A stretch of DNA of 40,031 bases, from NCBI GenBank assembly GCA_004556705.1, contig SFGA01000017.1, positions 1 through 40,031 of the forward strand, given 5' to 3'. Under the pieces are notes generated by a model. That model saw only the letters and a program-made list of their open reading frames with translations, was not told the DNA's origin and made no database searches. Below are positions 34,101-40,031 of the stretch, one piece after another (position 1 is the first letter of the stretch; every line of letters begins with the position of its first letter). This DNA comes from Ruminococcus sp. GTDB lineage: Bacteria; Bacillota; Clostridia; Oscillospirales; Acutalibacteraceae. The translations under genes were made by a program, and so were the position numbers.

Positions 34101-34574
34101 TCATTTACTGTATATAATATGTGAAAAACGTACGCCGTTAACCGTATAATCGGTTAATTTTTCAGCTGAATATTCACTCTTATTAAACTTCGGAAAGTAA
34201 ACGTCCGCATCGGGACACTCGTCGTCAATTTCAGTTAAATAAAGCTTGTCGCAAAACGGTAAAAGCTCGTTATAAATCATACCGCCGCCGATAACAAAAA
34301 CGTTATCATTTTCAGTGCTTTTCAGCGCTTCTTCAACGCTGTGAAACACCTCTGCACCCTCTGCAATATAGCTTTTGTCTTTTGTCACAACAACATTTCG
34401 CCTGTTTGGAAGAGCATGCGGTAAGGACTCAAAGGTTTTTCTGCCCATAAGCACGGTATTTCCCGTTGTGGTTTCACGGAAGAACTTCATATCCTCCTTA
34501 AAATGCCAAATAAGATCATTATTCTTACCAAGTTCATTGTTTTTGCCGATTGCGGCTATAATTGAAATTGCCAT
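34101..34574 (-). CDS. folA: Dihydrofolate reductase
   Basis: 157 residues from ATG 34574, with GAGGTG directly upstream; a GTG at 34580 lies inside that site. The signatures are ISIIAAIGKNNELGKNNDLI, WHFKEDMKFFRETTTGNTVL, MGRKTFESLPHALPNRRNVV and VIGGGMIYNELLP. It regenerates tetrahydrofolate, which thymidylate synthase oxidises. Coupled to thyA with a gap of only nine bases. Confidence 0.97.
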   Translation of the reverse strand: MAISIIAAIGKNNELGKNNDLIWHFKEDMKFFRETTTGNTVLMGRKTFESLPHALPNRRNVVVTKDKSYIAEGAEVFHSVEEALKSTENDNVFVIGGGMIYNELLPFCDKLYLTEIDDECPDADVYFPKFNKSEYSAEKLTDYTVNGVRFSHIIYSK

Positions 34575-34583
34575 ATTCACCTC

Positions 34584-35486
34584 TCACTGTGCTATCGGGA
34601 AAGCGATTTTTCCCAAATGCTTATAATCTACAAGTTTAATATCCTTGCACTCTGCCGAGTTGTCAAATTTGAAGAAATCGTCAACCTCGGGATTGAGCCA
34701 AAGCTTCGGCGCAGGAATATCCTCGTTTTCATCCTGACGGCGTATCTGCTCTTTAATACCGTCAATCTGATTAACGTATATATGCGCATCTTTAATGCTC
34801 CAATCAAGCGTGCCGGGCTGCAAGCCGCAAACCTGAGCGAGCATACACAAAAGGGTTGCATATTGTGTAACGTTAAAAGGCAATCCAAGCGGAACGTCGC
34901 AAGAACGCTGATGAACCCAAGCATTGAGCTTACCGTTTGTAACGTCCCATTCGCTCGACCAAACGCATGACGGAAGAACAGCCGTATCAAGATAGTCATT
35001 TTGCCAAAGCGTCATAATCATACGCCTATCCTCGGGATGATTTTTTATCTTATCAATAAGCTCTTGCGTCATTTGAAATTTATTTACGATATAGCCGTAA
35101 GCTGTACCTATTGTGTGAGCGTATTCCTTGCCGAACTCTTTATGGACTTCGGTTTTAACGAGCTTTCCGTCCTTATCGGGAAGCATTTGAGTTGCATTCC
35201 AAAAGCCGTTTTCGTCGATTTCCCACTCATTCCAAATATTGACGTTGCGTTCTTTAAGCCAACGCACATCATTTGACTGCGCCTGATAAATCCAAAGCAT
35301 TTCCAAAACAGCCTGTCTGATAAAAAGCTGCTTTGTGGTAAGCACGGGAAATTCCTGCGACAAATCAAAGTGAAAATGGTGCGACGGAACCTTTACCGTA
35401 TTGATACCTGTTCTATTTTCGACTTCCGTTCCCTGCGAAAGTATTTTCCTGCATAAATCGAGATAATCTCTGTCCCATTTTGACAT
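34584..35486 (-). CDS. thyA: Thymidylate synthase
   Basis: 300 residues. It converts dUMP to dTMP using methylene-tetrahydrofolate. The nucleotide-binding signature QRSCDVPLGLPFNVTQYATL is perfect; the catalytic Cys is in AVLPSCVWSSEWDV (usual LPPCH is LPSCV here). The length is slightly above the 264-residue E. coli type owing to an insert around residues 90-115. AAAGGGTGATG precedes the ATG. First gene of thyA-folA, with trxA downstream. Confidence 0.97.
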   Translation of the reverse strand: MSKWDRDYLDLCRKILSQGTEVENRTGINTVKVPSHHFHFDLSQEFPVLTTKQLFIRQAVLEMLWIYQAQSNDVRWLKERNVNIWNEWEIDENGFWNATQMLPDKDGKLVKTEVHKEFGKEYAHTIGTAYGYIVNKFQMTQELIDKIKNHPEDRRMIMTLWQNDYLDTAVLPSCVWSSEWDVTNGKLNAWVHQRSCDVPLGLPFNVTQYATLLCMLAQVCGLQPGTLDWSIKDAHIYVNQIDGIKEQIRRQDENEDIPAPKLWLNPEVDDFFKFDNSAECKDIKLVDYKHLGKIAFPIAQ

Positions 35487-35569
35487 TTACATCACCCTTT
35501 CGATTAACGTATACAGTATAGCATACTTTATGGGCAAATGCAAAAAATACTTGCAAAAATCAAAAATAA

Positions 35570-35592
35570 AACCACCGACTGAAACGGTGGTT
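35570..35592 (-). terminator. Intrinsic terminator of the ylmC-like gene
   Basis: AACCACCG / CGGTGGTT with a seven-nt loop, followed on the minus strand by TTATTTTTG. Confidence 0.75.
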
Positions 35593-35596
35593 ACAG

Positions 35597-35899
35597 CTAT
35601 CCCTCACGGAACAGATTGTTTATAAATCCGCTTGATTTTTGTGCTTTACAGCAGCCGGGAACACAATCTATGTTCACAAGTATTGTTTCGTCGCCGATTA
35701 CCTCAATTTGCTCCCAACAGATTTTAATATCATCTTGCTTATTTCCGAAGTTTAACAGCTTCGAACGGCATTTTACAATTATTGCGACTACTCTGCCCGA
35801 GCAGGTGTCGATTTCAACATCGTTTACACAGCCGAGCCGAGCGCCGTCCTTTAGATTTATTACTTCTTTTTCGCACAAATCAATTACACAGCAATTCAT
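35597..35899 (-). CDS. ylmC: YlmC/YmxH-family PRC-barrel sporulation-type protein
   Basis: 100 residues. The family pattern is a short N-terminus (LCEKEVINLKDGARLGCVND), then VEIDTCSGRVVAIIVKCRSK and a WEQIEVIGDETILV strand, as in PRC-barrel proteins of spore-forming Firmicutes (YlmC/YmxH). The precise function is not known. The C-terminus here adds a Cys-rich VPGCCKAQKSSG tail that is not typical. Supports a spore-forming lineage. Confidence 0.85.
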   Translation of the reverse strand: MNCCVIDLCEKEVINLKDGARLGCVNDVEIDTCSGRVVAIIVKCRSKLLNFGNKQDDIKICWEQIEVIGDETILVNIDCVPGCCKAQKSSGFINNLFREG

Positions 35900-36033
35900 A
35901 AAAACACCCCTGATAGATTATATGCAAACAGCTTTCATATATTACCAAGATATAAAAAATGGGCAAGTCAAAGGCTGAGCGTTAATAAGGCAGTTTTGCT
36001 TCAAAACAACATCTTTTTGCACAATAATTCGTT

Positions 36034-36072
36034 AACCCCCGCAGATATGCGTTAGCATTATCTGTGGGGGTT
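36034..36072. terminator. Intrinsic terminator downstream of tyrS
   Basis: AACCCCCGCAGATA / TATCTGTGGGGGTT with an 11-nt loop. The flanking 35900-36159 is otherwise gene-free. Confidence 0.65.
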
Positions 36073-36159
36073 GCCTTTTCTTGTATCAAAAATATATTAT
36101 TTTGAAGTGCGTTGCAGTTTCGTAGCTATAAAAATTCTTTCCCATAATTTGATTTATAA

Positions 36160-37383
36160 TCAATAGGTAATTTTGTAGAATACCTTTTTACCTTTTTTGA
36201 TTATGATTTTACCGTCCTTGAAGTCCGATTTTTTAACGGTTTCAAACGGAGATGCAACCTTGACGTCATCAACGGATACACCGCCCTGCTCAATAAGACG
36301 TCTGCCCTCTCCCTTTGAGGAAATAAGCCCTGCTTTGATCATAATTTCGCTTACAAGGATTTCATCATCCGTAAAGTCGTCATCGGTAAGTGCGAAAGTC
36401 GGCATATTTTCGGTGTTTCCTGCACCCGAGAACAACGCTCTTGCGCCCTCTTGAGCCTTTTGAGCCTCTTCCTCGCCGTGAACAAGCTTTGTAAGCTCAT
36501 AAGCCAAAATTTCCTTAGCCGTGTTGAGCTGACTGCCCTGCCAAGAGTCCATTTTATCGATTTCCTCAAGCGGAAGGAATGTAAGCATACGAATACATTT
36601 AAGAACGTCGTCGTCGCTGACATTTCTCCAATACTGATAGAAATCAAACGAACTTGTCTTATTCGGGTCAAGCCAAACAGCACCGTTTGCAGTCTTGCCC
36701 ATCTTCTTGCCCTCGCTGTTGAGCAAAAGAGTGATTGTCATGGCGTAAGCGTCCTTACCGAGCTTCTTTCTGATAAGCTCCGTACCGCCGAGCATATTGC
36801 TCCACTGGTCATCTCCGCCGAACTGCATATTACAGCCATAGTGCTTGAAAAGATGATAGAAGTCATAGCTCTGCATTATCATATAGTTGAATTCAAGGAA
36901 AGAAAGTCCCTTTTCCATTCTCTGCTTGTAGCATTCCGCACGAAGCATATTATTTACGGAGAAGCATGCTCCGACATCACGCAAAAGGTCAATGTAATTG
37001 AGCTTGAGAAGCCAATCGGCATTGTTTACCATAATTGCCTTGTCCTCGCCGAACTCGATAAATCTCTCCATCTGCTTTCTGAAGCAATCGCAGTTGTGCT
37101 GAATAGTCTCGGGAGTCATCATAGAACGCATATCTGTTCTGCCTGAGGGGTCACCGATATAGCCCGTTCCGCCGCCTATCAAGACAACAGGTCTGTTGCC
37201 TGCCATCTGCAATCTTTTCATAAGGCAAAGCGCCATAAAGTGTCCAACGTGCAAGCTGTCTGCCGTCGGGTCAAAGCCAATATAGAAAACTGCCTTTCCG
37301 TTGTTGACAAGCTCCTTGATTTCAGGCTCGTCCGTTACCTGTGCGATAAGTCCTCTCTGCTCAAGTTCTTCATAAATTCCCAT
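36160..37383 (-). CDS. tyrS: Tyrosyl-tRNA synthetase
   Basis: 407 residues of the TyrS type 1 class. The HIGH-like motif is DSLHVGHFMALCLMKRLQ (about residue 44), the KMSKS-like motif is GKKMGKTANGAVWLDP (about 230), and the C-terminal S4 RNA-binding domain is GLISSKGEGRRLIEQGGVSV. It charges tRNA-Tyr. An AGGAGG site precedes the ATG. Expression is controlled by the T-box immediately upstream. Confidence 0.98.
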   Translation of the reverse strand: MGIYEELEQRGLIAQVTDEPEIKELVNNGKAVFYIGFDPTADSLHVGHFMALCLMKRLQMAGNRPVVLIGGGTGYIGDPSGRTDMRSMMTPETIQHNCDCFRKQMERFIEFGEDKAIMVNNADWLLKLNYIDLLRDVGACFSVNNMLRAECYKQRMEKGLSFLEFNYMIMQSYDFYHLFKHYGCNMQFGGDDQWSNMLGGTELIRKKLGKDAYAMTITLLLNSEGKKMGKTANGAVWLDPNKTSSFDFYQYWRNVSDDDVLKCIRMLTFLPLEEIDKMDSWQGSQLNTAKEILAYELTKLVHGEEEAQKAQEGARALFSGAGNTENMPTFALTDDDFTDDEILVSEIMIKAGLISSKGEGRRLIEQGGVSVDDVKVASPFETVKKSDFKDGKIIIKKGKKVFYKITY

Positions 37384-37405
37384 AATTATACCTCCTAAAA
37401 AAATA

Positions 37406-37660
37406 AAAAGTCCTCTGCAAAAAGCAGAGGACGAAAATTTCGTGTTACCACCTCAGTTTGCCGACTTTTCACAAAGCCGACCTCTGTGAGTAAAATTACT
37501 CCGTTCTGTAACGGGAACACCCGTTTGCCCCTACAAATAAAGTTCAAGGCAACGACTCAGCGATGTATTTCACAGCGGCCCGATATTGCCTTGCACCGAA
37601 CGGCAACTCTCTGAAACGGTCATTTCTGCTACTTCTTCGCATCAATGTCTTTGAAATATA
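37406..37660 (-). promoter_or_regulatory. T-box riboswitch (tyrosine) of tyrS
   Basis: The leader carries the T-box motif CTGAGGTGGTAACACG (37441-37456), complementary to the tRNA acceptor end. A terminator follows: GTCCTCTGC / GCAGAGGAC (37410-37432) and TTTTTATTTT. In the Stem I region, GAAATACATCGCTG places UAC (Tyr, 37565-37567) where a specifier codon is expected. Uncharged tRNA-Tyr should pair with both sites, stabilise the antiterminator and raise tyrS expression. Confidence 0.9.
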
Positions 37661-37667
37661 CTACACA

Positions 37668-37695
37668 ATTATACACATTAAAAATTATTTGTCAA
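37668..37695 (-). promoter_or_regulatory. Promoter of the tyrS T-box leader
   Basis: TTGACA (37695-37690) and TATAAT (37673-37668) with a 16-base spacer on the minus strand. The -35 box overlaps the last codons and stop of recN. Confidence 0.8.
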
Positions 37696-39364
37696 CCTTG
37701 TTTGCACTTAAAAGCATCTGTTCCGCACTTTCGAGCATTGCGCTTGTAACCTCAAAGCCGCCCATAATTCGTGCAAGCTCGCTCTTTCGCTCATCAAAGG
37801 AAAGGGATTTCAGCTCTGTATAGGTCTGCCCGTCGTGCTCGGATTTTGAAATGAACAGGTGTTCGTCCGCATAAGCTGCTATCTGTGCAAGATGCGTTAC
37901 GCAAATAACCTGATGCGAGCGTGATACCTGCTTCAATTTAACAGCGATTTTCTGTGCTGCGCTACCGCTTACGCCCGTATCGATTTCATCAAAAACAAGT
38001 GTTGAAATACCGTCTTTTTCGGAAAGCACGCTTTTAATCGCAAGCATAATTCTTGAAAGCTCGCCACCCGAAGCGATTTTTGAAAGCGGCTTCAAATCCT
38101 CGCCTACATTCGACGAAAGCAAAAACTCAACCTTATCAATTCCGTTTTCGCAAAGCGGACAGTCTTTTATATCCACCGCAAACCTAACCGACGGCATATC
38201 AAGGAAACGCAGCTCCTCGCAAACATTTTTTGAGAAAAGATTTCCTGCAAAAATTCTTGTCTTTGAAAGTTCCTTTGCATTTTCAAGAGCTTTTTCGTAT
38301 GCTGCGTTTACCTCTGCGGTCAGTTTACGTTTAATTTCGTCTGAATTCTCGATTGAATTCCTTTCTTCAACCGCATTGTTATAAAAATTTAGTATATCCT
38401 CTTCTGTTTTTCCATATTTCTTGGAAAGCTCATATAAAACATCAAGCCTTTCCTCAACAAACGCAACAGAATTTTCGTCAAAATCAAGGCTGTCGAGCAA
38501 ATCCTTTATCTGCTCTCCGACTGCCGATAAATCATACGCCTTTTCCTCAAGTGTTGACGAAAGCTCCGAAATATCCTTTGAAATATCGGAAACGGAATTT
38601 AATTTGTTCAAAGCGCTAAAGCTCAAGGACACAGCTCCCTGTGCTTCATCGTCGCCCTCAAGATATGCATAAGCGGCGCTCAAAACACTTGAAAGCTTCT
38701 CAATATTTCTGAACAGGGTTTGCTTCTCACGAAGCTCGTCCCACTCGCCGATTTTGATGTTTGCCGCCTCAATTTCAGCAATTTGATAATCAAGCATATC
38801 CATTCTGCGAAGCTTCTGCTCCTCGTCGATATTGAGCGAAGCAAGCTGATTTTTCAAAGCAACATACTCTTTATAGCTATCTGAAAAACGGTCAAAAATC
38901 GCTTCATTTTCAGCAATTCTGTCTATATATGAACAATGATTTTCTTCATTTAACAAGGTTTGGTTATCAGCCTGACCGTGAATATTAACAAGCTGCTTTC
39001 CAAGCCTTTTAAGCATTGAAACCGTAACGGAAACGGAATTAACCTTACAAATATTCTTACCGTCCGGAGACATTTTTCTGACAACAAGTATCGCTCCGTC
39101 ATCCTCTTTAGGTATATCAAGTTCATTGAGAATGGAGTTTACCTCATCGGAAGCGTCGTAAAACAAAGCCGTAACCTCCGCAAAGTCACAACCCGTCCTG
39201 ATAAGCTCTCTTGAGGTTCGCTCGCCGAGAACAGCGTTCAAGGAGTCAATGATAATTGACTTTCCTGCACCCGTCTCGCCCGTCATAACATTAAAGCCGT
39301 CCTTAAAATCAATGACAGCTTTTTTTATAACTGCTATGTTCTCAATTTTAAGATTTGAAAGCAT
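37685..39364 (-). CDS. recN: DNA repair ATPase RecN
   Basis: 559 residues, the usual size. SMC-like architecture: Walker A FNVMTGETGAGKSIIIDSLN (about residues 25-44), a long coiled-coil middle (DEEQKLRRMDMLDYQIAEIE), an ABC signature IASGGELSRIMLAIKSVL (about 450) and Walker B STLVFDEIDTGVSG. It acts early in double-strand-break repair. GGAG precedes the ATG. It lies 10 bp downstream of argR, the conserved Firmicute order. Confidence 0.97.
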   Translation of the reverse strand: MLSNLKIENIAVIKKAVIDFKDGFNVMTGETGAGKSIIIDSLNAVLGERTSRELIRTGCDFAEVTALFYDASDEVNSILNELDIPKEDDGAILVVRKMSPDGKNICKVNSVSVTVSMLKRLGKQLVNIHGQADNQTLLNEENHCSYIDRIAENEAIFDRFSDSYKEYVALKNQLASLNIDEEQKLRRMDMLDYQIAEIEAANIKIGEWDELREKQTLFRNIEKLSSVLSAAYAYLEGDDEAQGAVSLSFSALNKLNSVSDISKDISELSSTLEEKAYDLSAVGEQIKDLLDSLDFDENSVAFVEERLDVLYELSKKYGKTEEDILNFYNNAVEERNSIENSDEIKRKLTAEVNAAYEKALENAKELSKTRIFAGNLFSKNVCEELRFLDMPSVRFAVDIKDCPLCENGIDKVEFLLSSNVGEDLKPLSKIASGGELSRIMLAIKSVLSEKDGISTLVFDEIDTGVSGSAAQKIAVKLKQVSRSHQVICVTHLAQIAAYADEHLFISKSEHDGQTYTELKSLSFDERKSELARIMGGFEVTSAMLESAEQMLLSANKVDK

Positions 39365-39374
39365 TGTTTAACTC

Positions 39375-39818
39375 CTAACCTAAAAGCTCTTCTATCTTAC
39401 TCTTAAAATCCTCTGCGATCTCCGGTGTTTTGAGAAGCACAAAAAGTGTATCGTCGCCCGCAAGCGTTCCGACAACCTCTTTATAGTTAAGTGCGTCAAC
39501 CGTAGCCGCAGCAGCGTTTGCCGTACCTGCAAAGCATTTTATACAGCAGATATTTCCTGCACATTCAACCGAAATAACCGATTGAGAAAAAATCAAATGG
39601 AACTTATTAAAGTCGTGAGAGTGCTGCTCGCTCTTTGCATATTTTTGACCGTTTTTACCCTGAATCTTAATCAAATGAAGCTCGTTAATATCTCTCGATA
39701 CGGTAGCCTGAGTTACTGAAAAGCCGTTACTGATAAGCATTGAAAGAAGCTCATCCTGAGTAGCAACCTCGTTTTCTTTTATAAGTTTTAATATCATTTC
39801 ATGTCGTTTCTTCTTCAT
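39375..39818 (-). CDS. argR: Arginine repressor ArgR/AhrC
   Basis: 147 residues from ATG 39818; an ATG at 39827 is only two bases from the AAAGG site. The N-terminal winged helix is KLIKENEVATQDELLSMLIS ... FSVTQATVSRDINELHLIKI. The C-terminal hexamerisation and arginine-binding domain is CIKCFAGTANAAAATVDALN and VVGTLAGDDTLFVLLK. It senses arginine and represses biosynthesis. The first codons overlap the start of a 50-bp repeat (39821-39870). Confidence 0.95.
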   Translation of the reverse strand: MKKKRHEMILKLIKENEVATQDELLSMLISNGFSVTQATVSRDINELHLIKIQGKNGQKYAKSEQHSHDFNKFHLIFSQSVISVECAGNICCIKCFAGTANAAAATVDALNYKEVVGTLAGDDTLFVLLKTPEIAEDFKSKIEELLG

Positions 39819-39820
39819 AA

Positions 39821-40031
39821 TCACCATAGCCTTTCAGGCAACAAATAGTTTATTGAATAATCACCGATTTAACCTGCGTTGCCTGAACAGGCGTGATGGT
39901 GATTTTTGCCATCTCAAAATTTTGCCAAAGGTAAATTTTGAGGGCATTATAATTATGTGAATAGTGTGATTTTCACACTATTCACCATAGCCTTTCAGGC
40001 AACAAATAATTTATTAAACAATCACCGATTT
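39821..40031. repeat. Tandem copies of a hairpin-rich 50-bp repeat upstream of argR
   Basis: 39821-39870 and 39982-40031 agree at 47 of 50 positions, spaced by 161 bp; the second copy reaches the window edge. Each begins TCACCATAGCCTTTCAGGCA. The first also pairs with its own inverted partner at 39878-39902 (GTTGCCTGAACAGGCGTGAT). Two further stems lie between: CTCAAAATTT/AAATTTTGAG (39913-39942) and GTGAATAGTGTGA/TCACACTATTCAC (39957-39985). Confidence 0.8.

Overview
The window looks like a low-GC, spore-forming Firmicute of the class Clostridia, probably a gut or rumen Ruminococcus/Eubacterium-like bacterium. The signs are strong AGGAGG-type ribosome sites, an argR-recN pair, a tyrosine T-box in front of tyrS, a YlmC/YmxH-type sporulation protein, a DNRLRE/YD-repeat surface protein, and a type V-A (Cas12a) CRISPR system. 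TGA acts as an ordinary stop. No rRNA or tRNA gene was seen.

Layout. (1) 1-7.25 kb, minus strand: the 5' 1561 codons of a giant secreted YD-repeat protein, a decayed IS200-type element with a hairpin-rich right end, a small secreted protein, and a sigma/anti-sigma pair in which the sigma gene carries an in-frame stop. (2) 7.47-19.0 kb: an integrative and mobilizable element. It has a Tn916-type tyrosine integrase beside its left end, an excisionase, a short HTH/replication-like protein, a ribbon-helix-helix accessory protein, a MobL-type relaxase and a hairpin-rich candidate oriT. The cargo is two small paralogous proteins, an overlapping three-gene unit with a nuclease-like N-terminus (candidate defence system) and a DUF2971 protein. 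A 33-nt imperfect direct repeat (27/33) flanks it as a candidate att pair. (3) 19.0-20.4 kb: non-coding, with a second end-like copy and a GC-rich fragment, probably the scar of related elements. (4) 20.4-23.85 kb: a MerR regulator divergent from a redox operon (CMD-cupin fusion, a monooxygenase with a nonsense mutation, flavodoxin-like reductase, iron alcohol dehydrogenase) with a textbook 19-bp-spacer MerR promoter. (5) 24.2-26.5 kb: a PrsW-like protease and a MATE exporter. (6) 26.7-32.7 kb: a complete cas12a-cas4-cas1-cas2 operon followed by an array of six 36-nt repeats and five spacers, all read on the minus strand. (7) 33.0-40.0 kb: core genes: phosphatase, thioredoxin, folA/thyA, ylmC-like, T-box/tyrS, recN, argR, and a tandem hairpin repeat running off the window edge.

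How the parts work together: Cas12a, Cas4, Cas1 and Cas2 can supply crRNA processing, interference and spacer acquisition. The mobile element carries integration, excision and mobilization functions but no conjugation apparatus, so it would need a helper. thyA and folA are coupled for dTMP synthesis. tyrS is controlled by uncharged tRNA-Tyr. The most promising uncharacterised item is the three-gene cargo unit at 14.08-17.55 kb. Secondary leads are an inverted degenerate CRISPR repeat in the leader and the nonsense mutations in two otherwise intact genes.
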